Source of the DNA: Halomonas sp. CUBES01
GTDB taxonomy: Bacteria; Pseudomonadota; Gammaproteobacteria; Pseudomonadales; Halomonadaceae
Reading direction: 5' to 3'
NCBI RefSeq assembly: GCF_020991005.1
Contig: NZ_JAJLLW010000005.1
Span: 306,692-370,691, forward strand
DNA length: 64,000 nucleotides
The notes below the pieces were generated by a model. It was not told the DNA's origin and ran no database searches. It saw only the letters and a list, made by a program, of their open reading frames with translations. Numbering within the stretch: position 1 is the stretch's first letter; the number at the start of each line of letters is the position of its first letter. Positions 20,778 through 31,900 of this stretch are shown one piece after another. Made by a program: the position numbers and the translations under genes.

Positions 20778-23700
20778 TTGAAAGTGAATAAAGCGGTCGA
20801 CAAGCGAACACAGCGTAATACGCGCCAACGTGGGTCTTCAGAGCGGGTCAATGCCGCCAAGGACAAAGCGCGTCGGGTTGGGTTACGCCTGCAGGGCGCC
20901 GCACGCGATGGCGTGGTCGTGGCGCTGCTGGCGGTATGTACGTTCTTATTACTGGCCCTGTTCAGTTATTCGCCGTCGGACCCGGGGTGGTCGTCCCAGG
21001 GGCCGGAAACTGCGGTCGATAACTGGATGGGTCCGGTAGGGGCCTGGCTGGCTGACGTTTTGTATTCGCTGCTCGGCGCCAGTGCGCTCTGGTGGCCGGG
21101 GATGGTCGGCTATCTGGCCTGGTGGCTGGTGCGTTCCCGCCAGGTGCGCTTTGAGCTGGATCCGATCGCCGTGGCGGTACGTGCGGGCGGCCTGATGCTG
21201 CTGATGTTCGGCACCACCATGCTCGGCGCGCTGCATTTCTATAACCCCGATAGCGTGCTGCCCTATGCGTCGGGCGGGATTCTGGGCGAAGGCCTGGTGG
21301 GTGCCTTGCGGCCGCTGGTCAGCAGCGGCGGCGTCGGGTTGATCGCCGCGGCGCTTATCCTCAGCGGTTTTCCGCTGTTCAGCGGCATGTCCTGGCTGCA
21401 GGTCGCCGACGAGGTGGGCCGCCGCCTGTGCCGCCTGGGTGGCTGGTGGTCGGCGCGCCGTCAGGCACGCCGCGAACGGGTCAGGCAGCGTGCCGCCGCG
21501 CGCCCGACGCCAGCACCGTCGCGGCGTTCGGCCGTGGCCGAGGAAGCTGCCCCGGCCAACAAGTCGGCAAGTGAGCCTGCCGATAAGCCAGAACCCAGCG
21601 CCAAGCCCAGGCGCCGCGAGCCCGGCTTGAGCAGTCCCTCGGCCGATGACCAGGCGGGCGATGCCAAGGCGGTCGACGCGCCCGCTCAGCAGGTTGACGC
21701 CACGGATACCTCGATTCCCTGGTCGGCCACCGGGCAAGCGCCTTCGGCCAACGCCTTCGCCGCGACGCCGTCATCGCTTAAGCCCGAGCCCGAAGAGCAC
21801 GAGGTTACACCACCCGCCGAGCAAGCCGAGCCCTCGGCTGCGGAGGCGCCGTCCCCGTCGCCCGCCACCGAACCCGAGGTGGAAGCGCCTTCGACGCCCC
21901 AGGATAACGCCACTGAGCCGACGCCCACCTCGCCCTTTGCGGCTCCACCGGCGACCGATGAGGCGCCTGAGCCCAGCGAAGCGCTGCCGCTGCGCGCCTC
22001 GCGTCGCCACGAGGAAGAAGGGGTAGAAGCGCCGGATGCCGCATCGGCGACGCCGTTATCCACTGCCGACGATGATACCGACGACGATGAAGCCGTCGCG
22101 CCGCCGTTGAACGCTGAACGACCGAGGACCCGGGTGCCCGAAGTCGTGCCCGAGCCGGTGTGGGACGATGACGACGACGAGCCCGAGGCCGTGTCGCCGG
22201 CGCGCCATGAGCCTGCCTTCCGCCCGGAGGCCGTCGAGGAAGTCGGCAGCGATGACGGCCCGACGCTGTGGACGGTGGAGCACCTGCAGAATCAGCGCCC
22301 GGCGTACGATGATATTCCCGACCCCGAAGGTGACGTGCCCAGCCTGCGCCTGCTGACGCCGGCGGAGCCCCATCAGCCCAATTACTCCGACGAGCAGCTG
22401 GCGGACATGGCCGAGCTACTTGAAGTGCGGCTGCGCGAATACGGGGTAAAAGCGGAAGTGGTCGATACCTGGCCGGGGCCGGTCATCACGCGCTTTGAAA
22501 TCAAGCCGGCCGCCGGCGTCAAGGTGTCCAAGATCAGCAACCTCGCCAAGGACCTGGCGCGCTCGCTGATGGTCAAGAGCGTGCGCGTGGTCGAGGTGAT
22601 TCCGGGCCGCCCGACGGTGGGTATCGAGATTCCCAACCCGCACCGGGCGATGATCCGGCTGCGCGAGGTGATTGATTCCGAGCGCTACCAGCAGGAAACC
22701 TCGCCGCTGACCATGGCGCTTGGCCAGGATATCGGCGGCGGCCCGGTGGTGGCCAACCTGGGCAAGATGCCCCACCTGCTGGTGGCCGGTACCACCGGCT
22801 CGGGCAAGTCGGTGGGCGTCAATGCGATGCTGATTTCGATGCTGCTCAAGGCGACGCCGGACGAGCTGAAGCTGATCATGGTCGACCCCAAGATGCTGGA
22901 GCTGTCCGTCTACGACGGTATTCCCCACCTGCTGGCGCCGGTGGTCACCGACATGAAGGAAGCCGCCAATAGCCTGCGCTGGTGCGTGGCCGAAATGGAG
23001 AGGCGCTACAAGCTGATGGCCGCCATGGGCGTGCGTAACATCGCCGGCTTTAATGCCCGCCTGGACGAGGCCGAGCGCGCCGGCGCCCAGGTGGCAGACC
23101 CGCTATGGGAACCGCAGCCCTGGGAAATGCACCAGACACCGCCGATACTCGAGAAGCTGCCCTACATCGTGGTGGTGATCGACGAATTTGCCGACATGTT
23201 CATGATCGTGGGCAAGAAGGTCGAGGAGCTCATTGCGCGCCTGGCCCAGAAGGCCCGCGCGGCGGGAATACACCTGATTCTTGCCACCCAGCGCCCGTCG
23301 GTGGACGTGGTGACCGGCTTGATCAAGGCCAACATTCCGTCGCGGATGGCCTTCCAGGTGTCGTCGCGCATCGATTCGCGGACGATTCTCGATCAGGGCG
23401 GCGCGGAAAGCCTGCTCGGTCACGGCGATATGCTGTATCTACCTGCCGGGTCGGGGCCGCCCAACCGTATCCACGGCGCCTTTGTCGACGACGATGAAGT
23501 GCACCGCGTGGTGGATGACTGGAAGCGGCGCGGCGAGCCGGAGTATATCGAAGAGATCCTGTCCGGCGGCGTGACTGCCGACGCCCTGGCCGGCCTTGAG
23601 GCCGAGGGCGGCGACAGCGACGACGCCGAGCAGGATGCGCTCTACGACGAGGCGGTGCAGTTCGTCACCCAAACCCGCAAGGCGTCGATTTCCGCCGTTC

Positions 23701-23831
23701 AGCGACGCTTCAAAATCGGCTATAACCGCGCCGCGCGCCTGGTGGAAGCCATGGAAGGCGCCGGCGTGGTGTCCAATATGGGCACCAACGGCGCCCGCGA
23801 AGTGCTGGCACCGCCCCCGGCCGGTCAGTAA
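20778..23831 (+). CDS. ftsK: DNA translocase FtsK
   Basis: FtsK is the septum-bound DNA pump that clears chromosome ends and activates XerCD at dif. Order of parts: a basic cytoplasmic leader, four membrane segments (about 45-185), a very long Pro/Ala/Glu/Asp-rich linker (about 225-525), the RecA-like motor with Walker [15 protein letters not shown] and Walker [12 protein letters not shown], and the winged-helix gamma domain ([21 protein letters not shown]), which reads KOPS. I chose a TTG start at 20778 because AAGGGAGAG precedes it; the upstream in-frame ATG codons lie inside the aat-ftsK promoter region. It would be 1017 aa. Confidence 0.93.
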   Translation: MKVNKAVDKRTQRNTRQRGSSERVNAAKDKARRVGLRLQGAARDGVVVALLAVCTFLLLALFSYSPSDPGWSSQGPETAVDNWMGPVGAWLADVLYSLLGASALWWPGMVGYLAWWLVRSRQVRFELDPIAVAVRAGGLMLLMFGTTMLGALHFYNPDSVLPYASGGILGEGLVGALRPLVSSGGVGLIAAALILSGFPLFSGMSWLQVADEVGRRLCRLGGWWSARRQARRERVRQRAAARPTPAPSRRSAVAEEAAPANKSASEPADKPEPSAKPRRREPGLSSPSADDQAGDAKAVDAPAQQVDATDTSIPWSATGQAPSANAFAATPSSLKPEPEEHEVTPPAEQAEPSAAEAPSPSPATEPEVEAPSTPQDNATEPTPTSPFAAPPATDEAPEPSEALPLRASRRHEEEGVEAPDAASATPLSTADDDTDDDEAVAPPLNAERPRTRVPEVVPEPVWDDDDDEPEAVSPARHEPAFRPEAVEEVGSDDGPTLWTVEHLQNQRPAYDDIPDPEGDVPSLRLLTPAEPHQPNYSDEQLADMAELLEVRLREYGVKAEVVDTWPGPVITRFEIKPAAGVKVSKISNLAKDLARSLMVKSVRVVEVIPGRPTVGIEIPNPHRAMIRLREVIDSERYQQETSPLTMALGQDIGGGPVVANLGKMPHLLVAGTTGSGKSVGVNAMLISMLLKATPDELKLIMVDPKMLELSVYDGIPHLLAPVVTDMKEAANSLRWCVAEMERRYKLMAAMGVRNIAGFNARLDEAERAGAQVADPLWEPQPWEMHQTPPILEKLPYIVVVIDEFADMFMIVGKKVEELIARLAQKARAAGIHLILATQRPSVDVVTGLIKANIPSRMAFQVSSRIDSRTILDQGGAESLLGHGDMLYLPAGSGPPNRIHGAFVDDDEVHRVVDDWKRRGEPEYIEEILSGGVTADALAGLEAEGGDSDDAEQDALYDEAVQFVTQTRKASISAVQRRFKIGYNRAARLVEAMEGAGVVSNMGTNGAREVLAPPPAGQ

Positions 23832-23981
23832 ACAATCGTGCAACAAGCGTGAAAATAGCGTCGCCTGTGAAACCAGGCGGCGGTTTGCGCGTCTCAATAG
23901 CCACACGGACGGTTATGCCGACCCATTACACGATATGTTTCTTCGTTACGTTCATTTGGCAAGGTTGCCTAGGGAGATCGC

Positions 23982-24638
23982 ATGCGCGATACGCAAACTC
24001 GACGTCCTTCATCGTTAGCGCTGGCCGCCAGCGCGCTGGGATTGACACTCGCGGCGCCGTTGGCCATGGCCAGCGACGCCGCCGAGCGCCTCACCGAGCG
24101 GCTCGACCCGCTGGAGAGCTATCAGGCATCCTTTGAGCAGCAGATTCTCGACGCTAGCGGCGAGCGGCTGCAGGATGCCCGCGGTGAAATGTGGCTGGCG
24201 CGCCCGGGCATGCTGCGCTGGGAAGTCGAAGCGCCTTATACGCAAACCGTGGTATCGGACGGCGATGAAGTGTATCTCTACGACCCTGACCTGGAGCAGG
24301 TGACCGTACAGGCGCTGGACGAACGTGTCACCCACACCCCGGCGCTACTGCTTTCCGGGCGCGTCAGCGAGCTGACCGAAAGCTACGAGGTGGAATACGA
24401 GCAGGACAACGGCGATGACGTCTTCACGCTGGTGCCCACTTCGGCGGACACGTTGTTCGAGCAACTGCGTATGATCTTCGACGGCAATATGCTCACCGAG
24501 CTGTGGATGACGGACAGCACCGGCCAGCGCACGTCGATTGTATTCAGCAATGCCGAGCGTAATGCCGATATTGATGACGAGCGTTTCGAGTTCGATATCC
24601 CCGATGGCACGGACGTCATTCGCGAAGATGTCCGCTAG
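23982..24638 (+). CDS. lolA: Outer-membrane lipoprotein carrier protein LolA
   Basis: LolA is the periplasmic chaperone that takes lipoproteins from the LolCDE exporter to LolB on the outer membrane. The 218-residue precursor has a Sec signal (RRPSSLALAASALGLTLAAPLAMA, cleaved before SDAAERL). The mature LolA fold is seen in YQASFEQQILDASGERLQDARGEMWLARPGMLRWEVEAPYTQTVVSDG, where the conserved R-W of the hydrophobic cavity lies. AGGGAGATCGC precedes the ATG. It sits between ftsK and rarA as in E. coli, but rarA is convergent here. The SlyB-like and other lipoproteins would be clients. Confidence 0.95.
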   Translation: MRDTQTRRPSSLALAASALGLTLAAPLAMASDAAERLTERLDPLESYQASFEQQILDASGERLQDARGEMWLARPGMLRWEVEAPYTQTVVSDGDEVYLYDPDLEQVTVQALDERVTHTPALLLSGRVSELTESYEVEYEQDNGDDVFTLVPTSADTLFEQLRMIFDGNMLTELWMTDSTGQRTSIVFSNAERNADIDDERFEFDIPDGTDVIREDVR

Positions 24639-24687
24639 CCGACCTTTCCGCTGGATCGGCGAGCGATGCGCTTGACCATGCGGCCGA

Positions 24688-26022
24688 TCAGGCATCCGGT
24701 GCCTGGTCGGCCTCTTTGTCCCGGGCGTCGCGCCACGCCATGATCTCGGCGAAGCGCTTTTCCTGACCGAAGGCGCTGGGTTGGTAAAACGCCTGTCTGG
24801 GTAGCGCTTCCGGCCAGCAGTCGTGGGCGCTGCCGGCGGGATAGCCGTCGGGCTCGTTGTGCGCGTAGCGGTAGCCGTCGCCGTGGCTGAGCTGTTCCAT
24901 CAGCTTGGTGGGCGCGTTACGCAGGTAGGTCGGCACCTCGACCTGGGGTTGCTGGCTGACGAACTGCCTGGCCTTGTTCCACGCCTGATCGATGCGGTTG
25001 CTTTTGGGCGCTACCGCCAGGTGAATGGCCGCGTGGGCGATCGCCCGCTGGCCCTCGTGGTCACCGAGTCGCCGATAGGCGTCCCAGGCCGCCATCACCA
25101 GCGGCAGCGCCCGTGGATCGGCATTGCCCACGTCTTCCGAGGCAATGGCGCTTAGCCGGCGCACTACGTCGAGCGGGTCGCCGCCGCCCTGCATGAAGCG
25201 CGCCATGTAGAGCAGTGCGGCGTCCGGGCGTGATGAGCGGATCGACTTGTGAATCGCCGAGAGCAGGTCGTAGTAGGCATCGCCCTGCTTGTCGAAGGCG
25301 CTGGCCTGGTGGCCGATGACATCGGCAAGGACGCTTTCGGGCAGGCGCTCGCCGCCGGCGTCATGAGTGGTGAAGTCGCAGGCGGTTTCCAGCAGCCCCA
25401 GGGCTCGGCGGGCATCCCCGGCGCTGGCCTTGGCCAGGGCGGTCAACACCGACGCCTCCACCTTGATCTTACGTTTGCCCAGCCCGCGCTCCTGGTCGTC
25501 CAGCGCCTGTTGCATGACGCTGATCAGTTCGTCCTGGGTCAGGGGTTTCAATACGTACACCCGCGCCCGCGAGAGCAGCGCCGAGTTGACCTCGAACGAC
25601 GGATTTTCGGTCGTCGCGCCAATCAGGGTCAGCAGCCCGGACTCCACATGGGGCAGCAGGGCATCCTGCTGGCTCTTGTTCAATCGGTGAATCTCATCTA
25701 AAAAGAGTATGACCGGCGAGCTCATTTGCTGGGCGCGTTCGACCACCGCGCGAATATCCTTTACCCCCGCCATCACCGCACTCAGCTGCTCCAGATGCGC
25801 ATTGGACGCGTGCGCCAGCAGCTCGGCCAGCGTGGTTTTGCCTACCCCAGGGGGACCCCATAGCATCATCGAGCGCACGACCCCCGACTCCGCCATTCGC
25901 CGAAGCGGTTTGTCCGGGCCCACCAGTGCCTGCTGGCCAACGTAGTCTTCCAGCCGGCGCGGGCGCATGCGGTAGGCAAGGGGGGCGTCGTCGGCAGGGG
26001 TTGTGCGGCTGAAAAGATCCAT
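24688..26022 (-). CDS. rarA: Replication-associated recombination protein A (RarA/MgsA)
   Basis: RarA is an AAA+ clamp-loader-like ATPase acting at stalled replication forks with SSB. The 444-residue protein begins MDLFSRTTPADDAPLAYRMRPRRLEDYVGQ, with Walker A LWGPPGVGKTTLAELL, Walker B ILFLDEIHRLNKSQQDALLPHVE and sensor 1 LIGATTENPSFEVN, then the tetramerisation domain to the C-terminus (HGDGYRYAHNEPDGYPAGS). GGAG six bases upstream supports the ATG at 26022 over the one at 26064. In E. coli it follows lolA on the same strand; here the genes converge with 49 bp between them and no clear terminator. Confidence 0.95.
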   Translation of the reverse strand: MDLFSRTTPADDAPLAYRMRPRRLEDYVGQQALVGPDKPLRRMAESGVVRSMMLWGPPGVGKTTLAELLAHASNAHLEQLSAVMAGVKDIRAVVERAQQMSSPVILFLDEIHRLNKSQQDALLPHVESGLLTLIGATTENPSFEVNSALLSRARVYVLKPLTQDELISVMQQALDDQERGLGKRKIKVEASVLTALAKASAGDARRALGLLETACDFTTHDAGGERLPESVLADVIGHQASAFDKQGDAYYDLLSAIHKSIRSSRPDAALLYMARFMQGGGDPLDVVRRLSAIASEDVGNADPRALPLVMAAWDAYRRLGDHEGQRAIAHAAIHLAVAPKSNRIDQAWNKARQFVSQQPQVEVPTYLRNAPTKLMEQLSHGDGYRYAHNEPDGYPAGSAHDCWPEALPRQAFYQPSAFGQEKRFAEIMAWRDARDKEADQAPDA

Positions 26023-26133
26023 GGAAGCTCCGTTGAACATTGGCCCATCGGTTGGGTCTGTCATGATAATGTGTATGGTAAAGGGCGTCCGCTCAGACTA
26101 CCTTTGGCGTAAGACGATAAAGGAGACGGCTCA

Positions 26134-26679
26134 ATGTTAAACCAACTGCGTTTAGATCATGCCAACATGGCCAGGATGCTGCACGTCCTGCAGCTCAAGC
26201 ATAAAGCCTTGGTCAAGGGCGAGCGCCCCAATTTTCAACTGATGCGCGAGGTGGTGGATTACATTCTGTCCTACATGGACAGCTTTGCCGGGCCGTTGGA
26301 GCAGATTTGCGTCGAACGCCTTCGCAAGGAGGCCCCCGAACATACCCCGTTGACCGAAAAGATGGCGGAGGAATATCGTCAGCTGAAACCCCGCTTGAAG
26401 CAGCTGTCCAATGATGTCGACATGATTCTGATGGATAACGTGCTGCCCATGGATACCTTTGCCAGCGACTTGAAAGCCTACCTGGAGGCACACCGTGCGT
26501 ACCTCCGCCAGGAGCGTGAAGAGCTGTTTCCGCTGATGGACGAGCACTTCAGCGACGCCGACATGGAAGCGCTCAAGCAGTCGCTGCCGGCGGACGCTCA
26601 GCCTTCCCTCGAGCGTTTGCAGCTTGCCTACCCGGAACTGTATGCCGAACTACGCGGCGCCGAAGTGCCCAACGTCTAG
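26134..26679 (+). CDS. Hemerythrin-fold (HHE) protein with most metal ligands missing
   Basis: A 181-residue helical protein that follows the hemerythrin HHE pattern: LRLDHANMARML (H9) in helix 1, VVDYILSYMDS-FAGPLEQICVERL in helix 2, and KAYLEAHRAYLRQEREELFPLMDEHF in helix 4. Members with a di-iron site read YP..HHP.ED at helix 2 and H...EE..LFP in helix 4. Here the HH pair is A52-G53, and the helix-4 metal His aligns with Y123; H9, E56 and E127 remain. It probably cannot bind a normal di-iron centre. AAAGGAG precedes the ATG. It diverges from rarA. Oxygen, NO or redox sensing should not be assumed. Confidence 0.8.
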   Translation: MLNQLRLDHANMARMLHVLQLKHKALVKGERPNFQLMREVVDYILSYMDSFAGPLEQICVERLRKEAPEHTPLTEKMAEEYRQLKPRLKQLSNDVDMILMDNVLPMDTFASDLKAYLEAHRAYLRQEREELFPLMDEHFSDADMEALKQSLPADAQPSLERLQLAYPELYAELRGAEVPNV

Positions 26680-26812
26680 GGGCCGCCCGTCGCCATAGGG
26701 AAGACGCCTTATCAGCCCCCGCGTGCGTGTTAAACTACCCGCCGAAATATCGCGGAGCGGGCAAAAGGACAGGGGTGATGGTGGCAACGCGTAATCGCGG
26801 CGGCGTGGCAGC

Positions 26813-27658
26813 ATGAGGCAGGGACCGGTATTGATCTTTGATTCCGGCGTGGGAGGACTGTCGGTGGCGGAGGCGCTTCGCCGCCACTCTCCCCACGCCG
26901 GTTTTTGCTATGCCTGTGACAACGCCTGGCTGCCGTATGGGCTGCGTGACGACGCCACCCTGACGGAGCGTATTGTGGCGGTTTGCCTGGCCGCCGTGGC
27001 GGCCTGCCGGCCCAGCGTTCTGGTGGTGGCGTGCAATACCGCGAGTACCCTGGCGCTTGAAAATCTGCGCTGGCATCTGAGCATCCCCGTGGTGGGCACC
27101 GTGCCCGCGATTAAACCGGCAGCGGCCCTCAGTCGCACCCGGCATATCGGCTTGCTGGCGACCCGCGCCACCGTCGGCCGTCCCTATACCCAGGAACTGA
27201 TCAGCCGCTTTGCCAGCGATTGTGTGGTCACGCGTGTGGCCGCAGACGGCCTGGTCAGCGAGGCCGAAGCCTGGCTGGCGGGCCGATCGCCGGATACGGC
27301 GCGCATGCACGCCGCCTTGGCCCCGCTCTGGCAGGCTGCCGCACCGGGGCAGGCAAGTGGCGCGGCGGATTCGCCGATCCTTGATAGAACGTCGCCTGAT
27401 CAACCGTGGCTGGATACGGTGGTACTCGGGTGTACGCATTTTCCGCTGCTGAAACCATGGCTTACCGAGCTTGCCCCGGTGCCGCTTGACTGGGTTGATT
27501 CCGGTGATGCCATCGCCCGGCGGATGGCGCAGGTGGCCGCGCCGCTGATGTCGAGCGAGCCCGACGGGCGCTGTTTTACCACGGCGCCGGCCGTTGCGTT
27601 GAGCGCGGGCCTGGCGCGCTATGGCTTTCAGCCTGCGCAGCCGTTATCCCTCATGTAG
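26813..27658 (+). CDS. murI: Glutamate racemase MurI
   Basis: MurI converts L- to D-glutamate for peptidoglycan. Both catalytic cysteines are in place, in ACNTAST (C74-region) and LGCTHFPLL; the N-terminal loop is LIFDSGVGGLSV. The two-domain racemase fold is full length at 281 aa, with an insertion of about 20 Ala/Gly/Pro-rich residues (about 180-205) between VSEAEAWL and the second cysteine. The ATG at 26813 has no strong ribosome-binding site, and a GTG upstream is possible. trmA follows after 66 bp. The trmA-murI pairing also occurs in E. coli (trmA, btuB, murI). Confidence 0.93.
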   Translation: MRQGPVLIFDSGVGGLSVAEALRRHSPHAGFCYACDNAWLPYGLRDDATLTERIVAVCLAAVAACRPSVLVVACNTASTLALENLRWHLSIPVVGTVPAIKPAAALSRTRHIGLLATRATVGRPYTQELISRFASDCVVTRVAADGLVSEAEAWLAGRSPDTARMHAALAPLWQAAAPGQASGAADSPILDRTSPDQPWLDTVVLGCTHFPLLKPWLTELAPVPLDWVDSGDAIARRMAQVAAPLMSSEPDGRCFTTAPAVALSAGLARYGFQPAQPLSLM

Positions 27659-27724
27659 TCACCGCTTATTGATCATTGATGCGATGATGTCACCTTTACC
27701 TGAACAAGATGAGAAGGAGCCGCC

Positions 27725-28828
27725 TTGGCTATCCCCGTTGTTGACCCCGACCGCTACGGCGAACAGTTAGCCGACAAGCGTGCCTATGTCGAACGTCTTT
27801 TTGCGTCTTTCGAGCCGCCTAAACTTGAGGTTTTTGCCTCGCCGCCCAGTCATTACCGCCAGCGCTGCGAGTTTCGTATCTGGCACGAAGGCGATGATCT
27901 TTTCTACGCCATGTTCGAGGTGCCCCCGGGCGATCCCAAGCGCAAGCGGGTTATCCGGCTCGACCAGTTCCCGGTGGCCAGCGAGTCGATCAACCAGCTG
28001 ATGCCGGCGTTGCGCGCCGCCTTCCTGGCCAGCGATGAGCTGCGCCGTCGGCTGTTTCAGGTCGAATTCCTGACCACGCTCTCCGGCGAAGCGCTGGTCA
28101 CGCTGATCTACCACCGCCCGCTGGGGGATGCCTGGGAGGCCGAGGCGCGCGCCCTCGAGGCCGAACTGGGTATCATGATCATCGGGCGCTCGCGCAAGCA
28201 GCGTCTGGTACTCACTCGCGACCACGTCTGGGAGCGGTTGCAGGTAGAGGGGCGTACGCTGCACTACCAGCAGGTCGAAAACAGCTTTACCCAGCCCAAT
28301 GCGCATATCTGCCAGGCGATGCTTGGCTGGGCAAGCGACGTCACGGCGGGGCGCCAGCAGGAAGACCTGGTCGAGCTTTACTGCGGTAACGGCAACTTTA
28401 CCATTGCGCTGGCGGAGAATTTTCGCCGCGTGCTGGCCACCGAAATCTCGCGCACCTCGGTGGCCAGTGCCAACGTCAATCTGGAGGCCAACGGCGTGAC
28501 CAACGCCCGGGTGGCAAGAATGTCTGCCGAAGACTTCGCCCAGGCGCTCAAGGGCGACAAGACCGGGCGCCGTGTGGCGGAGATGGGGCTTGAATCCTAT
28601 GACTTCTCAACGGTGCTGGTGGATCCGCCCCGCGCCGGCCTTGATCAGCAAAGTTGCCGACAGCTCAGCGAGTACGCCCATATCGTCTATATTTCATGCA
28701 ACCCGGTAACGCTGGCGGAGAACCTGGCCCAGCTGACGCACACCCACGACATCGTGCGGTTTGCGCTGTTTGACCAGTTCCCGTTTACCGACCATTGTGA
28801 ATGTGGGGTGTGGCTGAGGCGGCGCTGA
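27725..28828 (+). CDS. trmA: tRNA (uracil-5-)-methyltransferase TrmA
   Basis: TrmA makes m5U54 (ribothymidine) in the T-loop of nearly all tRNAs. The 367-residue product has the SAM site VELYCGNGNFTIALAENF, the DPPRAGLD catalytic loop, and the nucleophile cysteine in VYISCNPVTLAENL. It has no N-terminal TRAM domain, as expected for TrmA rather than RlmC/RlmD. I take a TTG start at 27725 because AAGGAGCCGCC precedes it; no in-frame ATG with a site is close. It probably forms a short operon with murI. Confidence 0.95.
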   Translation: MAIPVVDPDRYGEQLADKRAYVERLFASFEPPKLEVFASPPSHYRQRCEFRIWHEGDDLFYAMFEVPPGDPKRKRVIRLDQFPVASESINQLMPALRAAFLASDELRRRLFQVEFLTTLSGEALVTLIYHRPLGDAWEAEARALEAELGIMIIGRSRKQRLVLTRDHVWERLQVEGRTLHYQQVENSFTQPNAHICQAMLGWASDVTAGRQQEDLVELYCGNGNFTIALAENFRRVLATEISRTSVASANVNLEANGVTNARVARMSAEDFAQALKGDKTGRRVAEMGLESYDFSTVLVDPPRAGLDQQSCRQLSEYAHIVYISCNPVTLAENLAQLTHTHDIVRFALFDQFPFTDHCECGVWLRRR

Positions 28829-28985
28829 CCGTCAGGGATGATGCAAAAGTGGTATGCGTCATGAGTAACCCGACAGATGGCTAGGGCAATATAAACGGGT
28901 AGCGTAAGCTGACCGCATATTGGCCTAAAGGCCTATTGTCCTTCGTTTTTTGGCCAGATGATGGCCCCGGCAGCAGAGGTGATGG

Positions 28986-31900
28986 ATGCATTACGTTGCG
29001 ATTGAAGAAAGTCGGCAGGATTTACTCAAGCAGCTGCAGGAGCGGCTGCATGACCGCTTGGAGCCGACCCGCGCGGCGGCCGTTGATACCTTTGCGCGAC
29101 ACTTCTACGCGACGGTGCCGGTGGAAGACCTCATCGACCGCCGCCTTGACGATCTTTACGGGGCGACGCTGTCGATCTGGCAGTTTCTGCAGAACCACGA
29201 CCCTGAAAGCCCCAAGATTCGGGTTTTCAATCCCGATTTCGAAGAGCATGGCTGGCAGTCGACCCACACCTTTGTGGCAGTTCTGCACGAAGACATGCCG
29301 TTTCTGGTCGACTCGGTGCGCATCGAGCTGAACCGACGCGGCCTGACGGTGCACGCGATTCAAAATTCCGTGCTGGCGGTGGGGCGGAATTCTGACCACC
29401 AACTGCAGACAATGAGCTCGCCGCGGGACGCCAAGGCGAACGAGGCACGTGAATCGCTGATCGTGATCGAGGTCGATCGCCACACCGACCCCGAGCTGCT
29501 CGAGACCATCGAGCACAACCTGCACGATGTCCTGCGCGACGTGCGCACCGCCGTGCGCGACTTCGATGCCATGTGCGAGCAGATCCGCGGCTCCATTCAG
29601 GAACTCGAGAAGAACTGCCCGCCGCAGATCGATCCCGACGACCACGAGGAAGCCATCGCCTTCCTTGAGTGGCTGCTCAAGGATAATTTCACCTTCCTCG
29701 GCTACGACGAGTACCAGCTGAAAGACGGTGAGCTGACCCGCGACCCCGACAGCCTGCTGGGGGTCTTCCGGCTGGATCAGCCGCGTTACCAGGAACGGAT
29801 CCGCACCGAGGAAGGTATCGGCGACGACAACGACTACGTGCTGGTGCCGCAGCTGCTGTCATTTGCCAAAAGCGCCCATCACTCGCGGGTTCACCGGCCC
29901 ACCTATCCGGACTACATTACCGTCGACCGCTACGACGACCATGGCAATGTGATCGGCGAGCGGCGTTTCTTCGGGCTGTTCACGGCCACGGTGTACAACG
30001 AGTCGCCGCGCAATATTCCGCTGCTGCGTCGTAAGCTCAAGGCGGTGATGGACATCGCCGGCTTCAATCTCCAGGGGCATAACGGCAAGCAACTGCTTCA
30101 GGTACTGGAGGTCTACCCCCGCGACGATCTCTTCCAGATGAACACCGAGGCGCTGGCCAGCACGGCGCTGGGTATTCTCGATATCCGCGAGCGTCGCCAG
30201 GTTCGGCTGTTCATTCGTGCCGACGTCAGCGGCAAGTTCTACTCCTGCCTGGTGTTTGTGCCCCGGGATGTGTTTTCCACCGATCTGCGTCAGCGTATCC
30301 AGCAGATGCTGTGCGAGGAGCTTGACGCGCGCTTTGGCGACTTCAACACCTACCTGTCGGAGTCGGTGCTGGCGCGAATCCAGCTGATTCTGCGCTTCAA
30401 CGGCGACGCCCCCAGCGAGTACGACCTCAAGCGCCTGGAAAGCAAGGTCGCCCGGCTGGCACGCAGCTGGCGCGACGACCTGCAGGCCGCGATGATCGAA
30501 GGGTTCGGCGAAGAGCGCGCCAACCTCCTGATGGAACAGTTCAGCGAAGCGTTTTCTGCCAGCTACCGCGAGGACTTTTCCGCGCGAACGGCGGTGTTCG
30601 ATATCCAGCACCTGCTGATGCTGGACAGTGGCGACAATCTTTCACTGTCGCTTTATCGACCGCTGGAAGAGCAGGGCGGTGGGGTCAACCTGAAGCTGTT
30701 CCACCGGGACACGCAGATTCCACTCTCCGACGTGCTACCGATGATGGAAAACCTCGGCCTGAGGGTCATCGGCGAGCGCCCTTACGATATCAACGGGCCC
30801 CAGCAGCGCTACTGGATTCATGATTTCGAGCTGGAGCACAGTGGCGCCGAGGTCAGCCTGTCGGACATGCGCGAAACCTTCAGCGAAGCGTTCAAGCGCA
30901 TCTGGGCCGGTGAAGCCGATAACGATGCCTTCAACCGCCTGATCATCGGCGCCGGCCTGGACTGGCGGGAAGTTGCCATGCTGCGCGGCTATGCCCGCTA
31001 CCTGAAGCAGATCCGTTTCGGCATGTCCCAACACTACATCGCCACGACGCTGGCCAACTATCCGGCGATCACTCAGGCCCTGGTCGAGCTTTTCCAGCAG
31101 CGTTTCGACCCCGACCTGGACGCCCACGATGCCAGCGACTGCGTGGCGCGCATTCACGAACACCTGGAAGCCGTCGCCAGCCTCAACGATGATCAGCTGC
31201 TGCGTCGCTTCATGGAACTGATTCAGGCGACGCTGCGCACCAACTACTACCAGCAGAACGACGATGGGCGCCCAAGGGACTACATCGCCTACAAGCTCGA
31301 GCCCTCCAAGGTCACCGGCATGCCCAAGCCGCGCCCGGCGTTCGAGATTTTCGTCTGCTCGCCACGGGTCGAGGGTGTCCACTTGCGCGGCGGCAAGGTG
31401 GCGCGCGGGGGGCTGCGCTGGTCCGATCGTTTTGAAGATTTCCGTACCGAAGTGCTCGGCCTGGTCAAGGCGCAGCAGGTCAAGAACGCGGTGATCGTGC
31501 CGGTGGGCGCCAAGGGCGGGTTCGTCTGCAAGCGCATGCCGGAAAACGCCGACCGTGAAACCCAGCAGAAAGAGGGCATCGCCTGCTATCAGCTGTTCAT
31601 TCGCGCGCTGCTGGACGTGACCGACAACCTGGTGGCGGGAGATGTCGTACCGCCCGAACGCGTGGTGCGCCACGACGACGACGACGCCTACCTGGTGGTC
31701 GCCGCCGACAAGGGCACGGCCACCTTCTCGGATATCGCCAACGAGATTTCGCTGGAGTACGGCCACTGGCTGGGTGATGCCTTTGCTTCCGGCGGCGCCA
31801 ACGGCTACGACCACAAGAAGATGGGGATTACCGCCCGCGGGGCCTGGGAATCGGTGAAACGCCACTTCAAGAACCTGGATCTGGATACCCAACGCGACGA

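Noticed and set aside
21461..22063. Several Ser/Arg/Pro-rich frames inside the ftsK linker
   Set aside because: Off-frame and antisense translations of the low-complexity linker; no sign of separate genes.
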